Part shown: positions 42,308 to 50,786 of the stretch, piece after piece
How positions within the stretch are numbered: position 1 is the stretch's first letter
Layout of the letters: each line of letters starts with the position of its first letter
Assembly (NCBI RefSeq): GCF_004362825.1
Contig: NZ_SNXZ01000009.1
Span: forward strand, 62,001 to 126,000
DNA length: 64,000 nucleotides
Direction of reading: 5' to 3'
Origin: Labedaea rhizosphaerae
Lineage (GTDB): Bacteria > Actinomycetota > Actinomycetes > Mycobacteriales > Pseudonocardiaceae
Translations under genes and position numbers: made by a program
The notes under the pieces: model-generated
What the model was told of the DNA's origin: nothing
The model's database searches: none
Seen by the model: only the letters and a program-made list of their open reading frames with translations

Positions 42308-44065
42308 TCACGCGGTACCGGTCTGGGCCCGCCACAGCTCGGCGTACGCGCCATTGGCGGCGACCAGTTCCGGGTGCGTGCCGACCTCGGTGATCCGCCC
42401 GTCACGCATGACAACGATCCGATCGGCGTCGCGTGCGGTGCGCAGCCGGTGGGCGATGGCGATGACCGTGCGCCCGTGCAGAGCGGCGCCGAGCGCGCGT
42501 TCGGCGTGCCTGGCCGTGGCCGGGTCCAGCAGGGCGGTCGCCTCGTCGAGGATCACCGTGTGCGGGTCCAGCAGCACGACACGGGCCAGCGCGAGCTGTT
42601 GTTCCTGCGCGGCGTCGAGCGCGATCCCGCCGGCGCCGAGCACCGTGTCCAGCCCGTCGGGCAGCTCGGCGACCCAGACGGCGTCCACGGTGGCCAGCGC
42701 CTTTCTGAACGCGTCGTCGTCGTGCCTGTCGCCGTGCCTGTCGTCGGGGCCCGGCGCGGCGATGGCCAGGTTGTCGCGCAGCGTACCGAGGAAGACGTGG
42801 TGTTCCTGGGTGACGAGCACGATCCGGCTGCGCAACTCCTCGGCGGGCAGCGTCGCGACCGGCACCCCGCCGACGGTGACCTGCCCGGAGTCGGGCGCGT
42901 CGATTCCCGCGAGCAGCCGCGCCAAGGTTGTCTTGCCCGCACCGGACGGGCCGACCACCGCGAGCCGCTCCCCCGGCCGCACCGTCAGGTCCACATCGGA
43001 CAACACGTTGTGGCCGGGGCGGTAGGCGAACCGGGCCGCGCGCACCTCCAGCACGTCCGACTCGGGCACGCGCGGGTCGGGTGCGGGTGGCAGCGGCAGA
43101 CCGTGCACGCCGGTGAGCCGGGACATGGCCGCGCCCGCGGTTTGCAGGCGTTCCATGCGTTCCAGCACGGTGTCGAGTGGATCGGCGAGCTGGTTGGCGT
43201 AGAGCGCGGCCGTCACTACGACGCCGAGCGGGATCGCGTCGGCGTGGTAGCGCAGCCCACCGACGACCAGGGTGACGGCGACCGGCAGGTAGCGCCCGAC
43301 GTCGGTCATGGTGAACAGGACGGTGCGCAGCCACAGGGTGCGCACGCGGGTGTGGTAGCCGGTGACCGCGGCCTGATCGCCGATCGCGACCCGCTGCTCG
43401 CCCAGGCGCAGCGCCGACACCGTGCGGGCCCCGGTTGCCGTGGCCGCCAGCCCTTCGGACAGCTCGGAGGAGGCAGCGCCCTCGGCCAGATAAGCCGTGC
43501 GTGCACGTCGCAGGTACCAGCGCCCGGTCAGCACGATCAACGGCGTGCCAGACAGGACGCACAGGCCGAGCACCGGGTCGAGAAGCACGGCGGCGCCCGC
43601 CACCAGCAACGCCCGTACCGACGAGATGAGGATCTCCGGGATGGCGTCGCGCATCGCCACACCCACGGTGGCGACGTCGTTGGTGGTGCGGGTCATGAGG
43701 TCGCCGGTTCCCGCGTGCTCGACCACCGCGGTCGGCAACGCGAGCACCCGGTCGACGAACCGCTCCCGCAACCGCGCCAGGGCCCGTTCCCCGAACCGGT
43801 GCCCGGCGTAGCGCGCGCTCCGTTCGAGGATCAGCTGGGCGACCGCGAACCCGGCCATGGCCGGCACCAGCCTGTCCACTGCGGACACTCCCGCGCCGGA
43901 CTCCACCCGGTTGACCAGCACACCCACCAGCCACGGCAGGCCCAGCCCCGCGGCGGCCGCCAGCCCGTAGAGCAGCAGGACGACGAGCGCGGCCCCGCGA
44001 TCCTCCCGCACCAGGCGCATCGACGCCGCCCGCACCGCGGCGCGGTCCGCCTCCGGCAACCTCAC
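42308..44065 (-). CDS. ABC exporter subunit B (intact Walker A/B, degenerate signature)
   Basis: A 585-residue half-transporter with six membrane helices (about residues 20-310) and one ATPase domain. Walker A GPSGAGKTTLARLL, Q-loop VTQEHHVFLGT, Walker B VILDEATALLD and H-loop IAHRLRT are intact, but the ABC signature reads LDAAQEQQ instead of LSGGQ. It therefore completes a functional ATP site only with the signature of its partner encoded at 44062-45786. GTG 44065 overlaps the partner stop (GTGA). Exported substrate unknown; lipid, drug or peptide are possible. Confidence 0.92.
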   Translation of the reverse strand: MRLPEADRAAVRAASMRLVREDRGAALVVLLLYGLAAAAGLGLPWLVGVLVNRVESGAGVSAVDRLVPAMAGFAVAQLILERSARYAGHRFGERALARLRERFVDRVLALPTAVVEHAGTGDLMTRTTNDVATVGVAMRDAIPEILISSVRALLVAGAAVLLDPVLGLCVLSGTPLIVLTGRWYLRRARTAYLAEGAASSELSEGLAATATGARTVSALRLGEQRVAIGDQAAVTGYHTRVRTLWLRTVLFTMTDVGRYLPVAVTLVVGGLRYHADAIPLGVVVTAALYANQLADPLDTVLERMERLQTAGAAMSRLTGVHGLPLPPAPDPRVPESDVLEVRAARFAYRPGHNVLSDVDLTVRPGERLAVVGPSGAGKTTLARLLAGIDAPDSGQVTVGGVPVATLPAEELRSRIVLVTQEHHVFLGTLRDNLAIAAPGPDDRHGDRHDDDAFRKALATVDAVWVAELPDGLDTVLGAGGIALDAAQEQQLALARVVLLDPHTVILDEATALLDPATARHAERALGAALHGRTVIAIAHRLRTARDADRIVVMRDGRITEVGTHPELVAANGAYAELWRAQTGTA

Positions 44066-45786
44066 CTCAGATCACCGACCACGTGGTGCTGGTCGACGTC
44101 CTCGTCGCCACGCAGGACCAGCCCGCGGTAGCGGGGCTGCGTGCGCACCAGTTCGGCGTGGCTGCCGGTCGCCGCCACCGTCCCGTCGCTCAGGAAGATC
44201 ACGTGGTCGGCGCGCGCGAGGAGTTGCGGCGAGGTCGCCGCCACCACTGTTGTCCGGCCCTGGCGGTCGGCGTGCAGGCGGGTCGCGATCAACGATTCGG
44301 TGTGCGCGTCCACGGCTGAGGTCGGCTCGACCAGCAGCAGCACGTCCGGCCGCGCGTGCACGGCGCGGGCCAGGCGCAGGCGTTGCCGCTGGCCGCCGGA
44401 CACCGTGCGGGCCTGGTCGTCGAGCACCGAATCCAGGCCGTCGGGCAGGGCCTCGACGACGTCTTCGGCGGCGGCGATACGCAGGGCGGGCCGCACGTCG
44501 CCGCCACCGATCACGGCGCGGACCGGGCCGGCGAAGAGGTAGGCGTCGTTGTCCGCCACGAGGATGCGGCGGCGGACCTCGTCGAGGGCGATCTCGGTCA
44601 GGGGCGTGCCACCCCAGGTGGCGGCGGAGTCGGTGAACCGGCCCAGCCGGTCGAGCACGGCCACCGCGTCCCCGGGCCGGGTGGCTACCAGCGCCACCAT
44701 CGACCCGGCGGGCACCCGCACCCCGGAGACCGGATCGTGCAGGTCGGCCTGGCCGCGCGGCCCCGGCCGGGTGCCGTGGTCGGGGATGTCCTCGGTCAGG
44801 GTCAGCACCCGCAGCACTCGGCGCGTCGAGACGAGCGCGCGGCCGAGGTCGTCGGCGCTCTCGATCAGGAACGAGACCGGCGTGATCAGCACGGCGACGT
44901 ACCCGTAGACCGCGACCAGCTCACCGACGGTGATCGTGTGGGCGGCCGCCATCCGCGCGGCGAGCCAGGTCACCACGGCGAGGAACACCAACGGCATCCC
45001 GACCGCCAGTGCCTGGATCCAGCTGGTCACCGCGCCGACCCGGTAGCCCTCGGCCCGCAGCACTCGCGAGCGGTCGCGGTAGCGCCCGGCGAAGAGGTCC
45101 TTGCCGCCGATCCCGCACAGCACGCGCAGCCCGGCGACGATGTCACCGGCACGCGCGGTCAGCTCGCCTTGCAACCCGCGGTAGCGGGCGTCGGCCTGTT
45201 GCAGCCGGCGCAGCAAGGGCCCGATCGACACCACCAGCAGCGGCACACCCAGCAACACGACGGCGGCCAGCAACGGCGAGATCCCCAGCAGTGCGACGGC
45301 AACCGCCGTGTAGCCGAACACCGCGCCGACACCTGGCCCGAACACGGTGAGCACGTGCGAGATGGTCATGATGTCGGCGCTGCCGATCGCCACCACTTCA
45401 CCCGCGGCGACCTGCCGCGGCAACGCCGGCCCGAGCTCGACGACGCGGCGGGTCAGCACCCGCACCGTCCGGTAGAGCCCGTCGGTGCGCACCATCGTCA
45501 TGGTGCGGTGGCGCAGCGTCCCGAGCACGGCGAGCGTCACGCCCGCGCCGAGCACCGCGCCCGCCCACCCGAGCAGGGCGCCGGTGTCCCGCGCGCGGAC
45601 CCCGTCGTCGATGGCGCGCGACACCAGGTAGGGCGGCACCATGAGCAGCACCATCCAGACGGTGCTCAGCGTGGTGCCGGTGAGCACGCGGCGGGGCTGG
45701 CGGCGGCCGAGCCAGTAGAGATATCGCAGCGGGCCACGGGTGTCGGGTGTTCCCGGATCGGTGAACACCAGCGACGTGACCCCCAT
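44062..45786 (-). CDS. ABC exporter subunit A (degenerate Walker A, intact signature)
   Basis: A 574-residue half-transporter, six membrane helices then an ATPase-like domain. Here the Walker A segment reads ALVATRPGDAVAVL with no GxxGxGK, Walker B reads LLLVEPTSAVD (Asp lost, Glu kept), and the H-loop has AATSPQLL with no His, yet the signature SGGQRQRLRLARA is perfect. It cannot bind ATP normally in its own site but supplies the signature for subunit B. This is the pattern of heterodimeric exporters with one active and one dead ATP site. ATG 45786 is divergent from a hydrolase gene. Coupled to subunit B. Confidence 0.92.
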   Translation of the reverse strand: MGVTSLVFTDPGTPDTRGPLRYLYWLGRRQPRRVLTGTTLSTVWMVLLMVPPYLVSRAIDDGVRARDTGALLGWAGAVLGAGVTLAVLGTLRHRTMTMVRTDGLYRTVRVLTRRVVELGPALPRQVAAGEVVAIGSADIMTISHVLTVFGPGVGAVFGYTAVAVALLGISPLLAAVVLLGVPLLVVSIGPLLRRLQQADARYRGLQGELTARAGDIVAGLRVLCGIGGKDLFAGRYRDRSRVLRAEGYRVGAVTSWIQALAVGMPLVFLAVVTWLAARMAAAHTITVGELVAVYGYVAVLITPVSFLIESADDLGRALVSTRRVLRVLTLTEDIPDHGTRPGPRGQADLHDPVSGVRVPAGSMVALVATRPGDAVAVLDRLGRFTDSAATWGGTPLTEIALDEVRRRILVADNDAYLFAGPVRAVIGGGDVRPALRIAAAEDVVEALPDGLDSVLDDQARTVSGGQRQRLRLARAVHARPDVLLLVEPTSAVDAHTESLIATRLHADRQGRTTVVAATSPQLLARADHVIFLSDGTVAATGSHAELVRTQPRYRGLVLRGDEDVDQHHVVGDLR

Positions 45787-45858
45787 GATCTCGACGATAC
45801 TGGTCCGCCCCAAGCGAAATTCCGACCCTTGGCGTTCGCGGTGTGGTGGTCTTGCCGG

Positions 45859-46536
45859 GTGAGAGTCGTCTTCGTGCACGGTGCTTGCGTCCGGGACGCG
45901 GCCTGGTGGTGGCACCGGATGGTGGCGCCCTTGGGTGTGCCGACCGTGGCCGTGGAACTCCCGAGCTGCGGGACGTCGGCGCCGCTGGGTGATCTTGCCG
46001 CCGACGTCCGGGCGGTCCGTGCCGTCCTCGACGCGGACCCTGGGGAGCCGACCGTCCTGGTTGGACACTCGTACGGCGGCGTGGTGATCACCGCGGCCGG
46101 TGAGCACCCGTCGGTCACGCGATTGGTCTACGTGAGCTCCATGCTCCCGGACGCCGGTGAGTCACTGGCCGGCCTGGCCGGTCCCGGTCCGGGCTGGGTG
46201 CAGCCGGACGCGGACGGTCTGCTGGCCATGCGCCCGGACCTGACCGAGGACCAGATCCGCCACCACTTCCTGGCCGATTGCGCACCGGAGTTCGCCGCCG
46301 CCGCGATCGAACGCCTGGCCCGCCAGAACCCGCTGGCTCTGACCCAACCCGCGCCGAGCGCCGCGTGGCGCACCGTGCCGTCGCGGTATGTGGTGTGCAG
46401 CGAAGACCGGGCGACTCCGCCGCAGCGCCAGCGCTGGTTCGCCGAACGGGCGGCCGAGGTGGTGGAGCTCGCTTGCGGTCACCACCCGTTCCTGTCGCGT
46501 CCCGGCGACCTCGCCGACGCGATCCTGGCGCCCTGA
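45859..46536 (+). CDS. alpha/beta-hydrolase
   Basis: A 225-residue compact hydrolase. VVFVHGACVRDAAWWW carries the oxyanion HG motif, LVGHSYGGVVIT holds the nucleophile Ser (about residue 72), and the catalytic His is probably in ELACGHHPFLSRP at the C-terminus. The short cap resembles the salicylate/methyl esterase and EstC-like group. GTG 45859 gives the usual short N-terminus. It is divergent from the ABC exporter operon and convergent with the KASIII gene (3 bp apart). Substrate is unknown. Confidence 0.88.
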   Translation: MRVVFVHGACVRDAAWWWHRMVAPLGVPTVAVELPSCGTSAPLGDLAADVRAVRAVLDADPGEPTVLVGHSYGGVVITAAGEHPSVTRLVYVSSMLPDAGESLAGLAGPGPGWVQPDADGLLAMRPDLTEDQIRHHFLADCAPEFAAAAIERLARQNPLALTQPAPSAAWRTVPSRYVVCSEDRATPPQRQRWFAERAAEVVELACGHHPFLSRPGDLADAILAP

Positions 46537-46539
46537 TCC

Positions 46540-47487
46540 TCAGGGACAGGTGACGACCTGGCCCGCCCAGGAAAGCCCGCCACCGAAGGAGAAGAGCAGC
46601 ACCGGTCCGCCGGAGGGCAGCTCGTGGCGTTCGACCAGTTTGGACAGTGCGATCGGGACGGACGCGGCGGAGGTGTTGCCGGAGTCGACGACGTCCCGGG
46701 CGATCACCACGTCCGCGCGCAGGTCGAGCCGGCGGGTCAGTGACTCGATGATCCGCAGGTTCGCTTGGTGGGTGACGACGCCGGCCAGGTCCGCGGTGGT
46801 GAGGCCAGCGCGGTGACAGGCGAGTTCGACGGCCTCGGGCAGTTCGCTGGTGGCCCACCGGAAGACCGCTTGGCCTTCCTGGCTGAAGCGGGGTTGCCAG
46901 GCGTCGGTGAGGCGGACGACGTCCTTGCGGGCCGGGTCGGATCCCCAGACCACCGGACCGATCTCGCCGCTCGCCTCGGTCGTGCTGAGCACGGCGGCGC
47001 CCGCGCCGTCACCGAGCAGCACGCAGGTGCTGCGATCGGTCCAGTCGGTGACGTCGGACATCTTCTCGGCGCCGATGACCAGGGCGTGCCGCGCCGCCCC
47101 GGCCTGGATCGTGTGATCGGCGGTGGCCAGCGCGGTGCAGAATCCGGCGCAGCCGTTGTTCAGGTCGAAGCAGACCGCGTCCGGCACCCCGAGGCGCGCG
47201 GCGACCTGGGCGGCGATCGAGGGGCACCGGTCGATCGCGCTGCACGTGGCCACGACGACCATGCCGAGCTCGCCGGGCTGCAGACCGGACCCGGCCAGCG
47301 CCTTCGCCGCCGCTGCGGCCACCATGTCGGTCACCGATTCGTCCGGGCCGGCGATCCGGCGGGTGGCGATCCCCGTGCGTTGCCGGATCCACGTGTCGTT
47401 GGTGTCCACCATGCGCTCGAGGTCGGCGTTGGTCAGCACGCGGGCGGGCTGGTGGTGTCCCAGGGCCGCGATGCGGGATCCGGACAA
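46540..47487 (-). CDS. 3-oxoacyl-ACP synthase III (KASIII/FabH-like)
   Basis: A 315-residue thiolase-fold condensing enzyme. The triad is intact: Cys in NNGCAGFC (about 111), His in THQANLRI (about 240), Asn in DSGNTSAAS (about 269). DTNDTWIRQRTGIATRR and GDGAGAAVLS are standard KASIII motifs. It joins an acyl-CoA starter to malonyl-ACP. It stands alone, without acpP/fabF/fabD next to it, and faces a TetR gene across 94 bp with a palindromic operator, so it is probably an accessory or pathway-specific enzyme rather than the housekeeping FabH. Confidence 0.93.
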   Translation of the reverse strand: MSGSRIAALGHHQPARVLTNADLERMVDTNDTWIRQRTGIATRRIAGPDESVTDMVAAAAAKALAGSGLQPGELGMVVVATCSAIDRCPSIAAQVAARLGVPDAVCFDLNNGCAGFCTALATADHTIQAGAARHALVIGAEKMSDVTDWTDRSTCVLLGDGAGAAVLSTTEASGEIGPVVWGSDPARKDVVRLTDAWQPRFSQEGQAVFRWATSELPEAVELACHRAGLTTADLAGVVTHQANLRIIESLTRRLDLRADVVIARDVVDSGNTSAASVPIALSKLVERHELPSGGPVLLFSFGGGLSWAGQVVTCP

Positions 47488-47534
47488 CGGCGTCTCCTCG
47501 GTCGGGCGACAAGGGGCAGCACCTGCCCGCCGGA

Positions 47535-47553
47535 ACTATAGCAACCGATCGGT
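47535..47553. promoter_or_regulatory. TetR operator overlapping the KASIII promoter
   Basis: ACCGATCGGT (47544-47553) is a perfect 10-bp palindrome in the divergent TetR/KASIII region. On the minus strand it is followed directly by a -10-like TATAGT (complement of 47535-47540), placing the operator inside the KASIII promoter. Confidence 0.55.
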
Positions 47554-47581
47554 CGGAAGCTAAGACGTTATGCTGGCCCGC

Positions 47582-48226
47582 ATGAGCCCGCGCAAGTCCG
47601 TCGTCGAAACCCGCCACACCCGCCGGCGCATCCTCGACCACAGCCTGCGCATCGCGTCGGTGGACGGGCTCGAAGGGCTGACCATCGGACGGCTCGCCAA
47701 CGACCTCGGCATCAGCAAGGCCGGTCTGCTCGGGCACTTCGGCACCAAGCAGGCCCTGCAACTCGCCGTGGTCGACGCGGCGGCCGAGTTGTTCACCCAG
47801 GAGGTACCCGGCCGGGTCCGGACGGTGCCCTCCGGTATGCCGTGGCTTCGCGCGGCGGCTGAGGCATGGGTGTCCTACCTGGAACGCGACGTGCTGCCCG
47901 GCGGCTGCTTCTTCACCGCGGCGGCGGCCGAGTTCGACGGGCGCGGCGGGCCCGTGCATGACGCGATCGCCGGGCTGAACGCCTTGTGGCAACGCGACTT
48001 GCGCATCCACCTCCGGCGAGCCATCAGCGACGGGGACCTGCCGCCGGACACCGACGTCGACCAGCTGATCTACGAGCTGGTCGGGACCATGCTGGCGCTC
48101 AACCACTTCATGCAGTTGCACCGCGACCGGTCCGCGCCGACCCGGGCCCGGCGGGCCTTGCACCGGCTCCTCGGCGGCACACCAGCCGACTTGACCTCAC
48201 CCACCCGCTACGCCGACGGTCCCTGA
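47582..48226 (+). CDS. TetR-family transcriptional regulator
   Basis: A 214-residue repressor. The helix-turn-helix GLTIGRLANDLGISKAGLLGHFGTKQALQLAVVDAA lies at residues about 35-70; the rest is a helical ligand domain with the motif PGGCFFTAAAAEFDGRGGPV, typical of the YcdC/TetR_C_39-like group. Divergent from the KASIII gene, with a perfect palindrome in between, it most likely represses that gene and itself. A fatty acyl or lipid ligand is plausible by context. Its 3' end overlaps the convergent coiled-coil gene by 19 bp. Confidence 0.92.
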   Translation: MSPRKSVVETRHTRRRILDHSLRIASVDGLEGLTIGRLANDLGISKAGLLGHFGTKQALQLAVVDAAAELFTQEVPGRVRTVPSGMPWLRAAAEAWVSYLERDVLPGGCFFTAAAAEFDGRGGPVHDAIAGLNALWQRDLRIHLRRAISDGDLPPDTDVDQLIYELVGTMLALNHFMQLHRDRSAPTRARRALHRLLGGTPADLTSPTRYADGP

Positions 48227-49269
48227 CCGTGGTCTGAGGGACTGTCGGCCTTGGCCGCTGGTGCGCCGGCCAGGACGAGGCGGTCGAACCGGGCTTCCTG
48301 CTGGTCGATCCGCTGGTGAGCTTGGGTCAGCTGCTGCTGCAGGTGCTCGACCCGTACCGTCATCGCCTGCGTCGAGGCCGCCGCTTCGACCGCCCGGGTG
48401 TCGGCGACGGCGCGGAGCCGCCGTTCCTCGGCGAGCTCCCGCCGTGCCTGGTCGCGTTCCTCATGGGCGGCGCGCACCGCGTCCTTGAGCTCGTCGGCCC
48501 GGCGGCGCGCCTCCGCGGCGGCCTCGGACTGGATGCGTGCCTGCTCTGTCGCGGCGGCAGCCTGGGTGCGGGCCAGCTGCGCGTCGGCGTCGGCGCGCTG
48601 CGCCCGGTCCCGCTCCCCCACCAACTCCGCCGCCAGCTGCGCGCGGTCCGCCTCCACCTCGGTCAGCCGGTCGACCACCCGGGCCAGCTCCTGCTCCAGC
48701 CGCGCCCGCGCCGCCTCGGCGACCTGGTGCGCGTTCTCGGCCTGACCGCGGGCCCGTTCCGCGGCCGCGACGCGCTGCTCGGCTTCGGCGCGCACGCGTT
48801 CGGCGTCTCGTAGCCCATCGCGCAGGACACGTTCGGCTTCCAGTCGTTGGTCGCGGTCCTGCTGGGCCTGCTGCTGGGCCTGCGCCGCCGCTCGTCGCGC
48901 CGCGGCTGCCGCGTCCTCGGCCTCCTCGCGGGCGAGTTCGGCTTCGGCCACCTCGGCACGGGCCGCGGCCGCGTCGGCGACGGCGCCCTCGTCGAGGCGA
49001 TCCATCCGGGCGAGGAACTCCCGCAGCGTCTCGCGGAACCCGTCGAACACCGGACGGGCGTCGTCGGCGAGCGCGCGGAGTTCACCGACCGCCTCCGTCA
49101 CACCCGCGTTCTGCAGCGCCGCGCGCTGCTGCTTGGCCGCCTGCGCGTGCTCCGGACCGCAGTACTTGCTGGGCCGGCCGCCCTTCTTCTTGCCGGTTTC
49201 CGGATCGATCACCGGCGGCGCCACCGCCCGTGTACAGCCACGGAACGCGCACAAGGCCTCATCGCTCAT
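48208..49269 (-). CDS. zinc-site plus long coiled-coil protein
   Basis: A 353-residue protein. The N-terminal 45 residues contain CAFRGCTR and GGRPSKYCGPEHAQAAK, a probable Cys3His/Cys4-type zinc site. After this, residues about 55-335 are almost pure heptad-rich coiled coil, Ala/Glu/Arg-rich with no breaks (for example AQQQAQQDRDQRLEAERVL). The overall plan, DNA-binding head and long coil, resembles KfrA-like plasmid regulators or chromosome-organising proteins, but no homology is claimed. An inverted repeat 23 bp upstream could be its own binding site. The zinc head resembles the one in the small protein at 21167. Confidence 0.75.
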   Translation of the reverse strand: MSDEALCAFRGCTRAVAPPVIDPETGKKKGGRPSKYCGPEHAQAAKQQRAALQNAGVTEAVGELRALADDARPVFDGFRETLREFLARMDRLDEGAVADAAAARAEVAEAELAREEAEDAAAAARRAAAQAQQQAQQDRDQRLEAERVLRDGLRDAERVRAEAEQRVAAAERARGQAENAHQVAEAARARLEQELARVVDRLTEVEADRAQLAAELVGERDRAQRADADAQLARTQAAAATEQARIQSEAAAEARRRADELKDAVRAAHEERDQARRELAEERRLRAVADTRAVEAAASTQAMTVRVEHLQQQLTQAHQRIDQQEARFDRLVLAGAPAAKADSPSDHGQGPSA

Positions 49270-49291
49270 CCGCCGACTATAACCGATACCT

Positions 49292-49311
49292 GGTTTCAGT
49301 AAGCGGAAACC
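49292..49311. promoter_or_regulatory. inverted repeat upstream of the coiled-coil gene
   Basis: GGTTTC-N8-GAAACC, nested with CAGTA-N12-TACTG (49297-49318), in the divergent region between the coiled-coil gene and a lipoprotein gene. A candidate operator; no family is assigned. Confidence 0.35.
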
Positions 49312-49463
49312 TCTACTGATCGATCACAGATCGGCCACCATAATCGCAGTTATGACGGTTTAGAGGCGCCAGGGCGGCGAGATCGGCGAGAGGTTTCGGT
49401 CCAACGGCCCCAGAACACCACCGCACCCCGCCGCGACTCACCCAGTGAGACGAGGAGGCGGCC

Positions 49464-49955
49464 ATGCGGCTGCATCACGGCGTGACAATGGCGGCCATCG
49501 GCCTGCTGGGGTTGACCGCGTGCAACCCGGCGGCGGTGGGACACGACCTGAGCGACATAGCGCGAGTCGCCACCCATGACACGGCGGATGTGCTGCGCGG
49601 TGCCCCGAAGTCCGCCGACGGGGCCATCGAGATCGCCACGTCGACCCACACCTATGTGCTGCCCGGTTCGACCACCTCGGCCGGCGTCGACGCCGAGGTG
49701 CGAACCCTGCTGGAACCCGCGGCCGGCGACAGCGACGTCAAGGAGATCGCCACGGTGGCCTGCCACACGAAGGACGCCATCGATCTCTACTCGAACCCGG
49801 ACGAAGCGCTCCAGACGCTCGCCGACAACCTCGGTGGCGACAGCACGCGTGGCCTTCGCGCGTTGAACCTGGCCCGGGAGCTGCGCCAGGCGAACTCCCC
49901 GGCCGCCGACGTGATGGCGCAGTACGCCGCGTTCCTCATCTGCGAAAGCGTCTGA
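49464..49955 (+). CDS. small lipoprotein of unknown function
   Basis: A 163-residue lipoprotein. The signal sequence MRLHHGVTMAAIGLLGLTAC ends in lipobox LTAC. The mature part is mostly helical, with two further Cys (VACHTKDAID and FLICESV), which could form a disulfide on the outside of the membrane. I see no catalytic motif. A GAGGAGG ribosome site precedes ATG 49464. It faces the coiled-coil gene across 194 bp; no functional link is evident. Confidence 0.78.
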   Translation: MRLHHGVTMAAIGLLGLTACNPAAVGHDLSDIARVATHDTADVLRGAPKSADGAIEIATSTHTYVLPGSTTSAGVDAEVRTLLEPAAGDSDVKEIATVACHTKDAIDLYSNPDEALQTLADNLGGDSTRGLRALNLARELRQANSPAADVMAQYAAFLICESV

Positions 49956-50156
49956 CCGGCCCAGCCCGGAAACGGAGGCGAGCAGGGTAATCGGGCCGTC
50001 AAGCGCTCACAAGGTGAAGCGGCGATCGGTAAATTCCCACTGCGTCCCGCGACCATCGGCGGGTGCCATCCCCGGAATGGCCGCACCTAACTTCGAGTGG
50101 TCAACCATGTTCGCTCAGCGATCACGCCGTGGTCGCCGATCACTTGGGAGTCGGGG

Positions 50157-50717
50157 ATGAAGAGATTATTCGCCGTCGGTGCCGCCGGCATCGCCGCGCT
50201 GGCGCTGGTCGCCGGGCCGGCGTCCGCCGCACCGGCCAACCACAGCGCGGCCGCGCCTTCGCTGAAGGTCGCGACCGTGTACTTCGACGCATCCGGCGCG
50301 CCCACCTTCTACAACCAGATCCTGGCGGGTGTGTCGCACTGGAACGCGTCGGTGTCGAACGTCCAGTTCGTGGAGAGCCCGGGCAACGCCACCCTCTACT
50401 ACACCGAGGGCAACGACCCGGCGGGCTCCTACGCCCAGACCGACGGGCACGGCAACGGGACGATCTTCATCGACTACACGCAGGCCCAGGAGTACGACCA
50501 GGTGCGCATCACCGCGCACGAGTCGGGGCACGTGCTCGGCCTGCCCGATGACTACAGCGGTCCCTGCTCGGAACTGATGTCCGGCGGCGGCCCTGGCCCG
50601 TCGTGCACGAACTCCTACCCGGACAGCAACGAGATCGCCGAGGTCAACTCGATGTGGGCAGGCGGCCTCGCACCGTCCGGCCACCCGATGCAGCGCATCT
50701 ACGAAACCCAGCACTGA
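50157..50717 (+). CDS. snapalysin-type secreted zinc metalloprotease (M7)
   Basis: A 186-residue exported protease. The signal peptide [24 protein letters not shown] is followed by a short pro-region and the catalytic domain with the zinc motif [19 protein letters not shown] (HExxHxxGxxD; first His about residue 120) and the Met-turn ELMSGG. This is the M7 snapalysin family, the smallest known metzincin-like proteases, typical of streptomycetes and relatives; it cleaves proteins such as casein. GGAG precedes ATG 50157. A strong hairpin terminator follows the stop. Confidence 0.94.
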   Translation: MKRLFAVGAAGIAALALVAGPASAAPANHSAAAPSLKVATVYFDASGAPTFYNQILAGVSHWNASVSNVQFVESPGNATLYYTEGNDPAGSYAQTDGHGNGTIFIDYTQAQEYDQVRITAHESGHVLGLPDDYSGPCSELMSGGGPGPSCTNSYPDSNEIAEVNSMWAGGLAPSGHPMQRIYETQH

Positions 50718-50742
50718 CGCCGCGCACCGGCGAAGAAGGTCC

Positions 50743-50784
50743 GGAGCCCGGACGGCCTGCTCACCCTCAGGCCGTTCGGGCTCC
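50743..50784. terminator. bidirectional hairpin terminator
   Basis: A 17-bp stem (50743-50759 with 50768-50784, one G-T wobble) and 8-nt loop between the stops of the snapalysin gene and the convergent ECF sigma gene. Confidence 0.85.
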
Positions 50785-50786
50785 AC

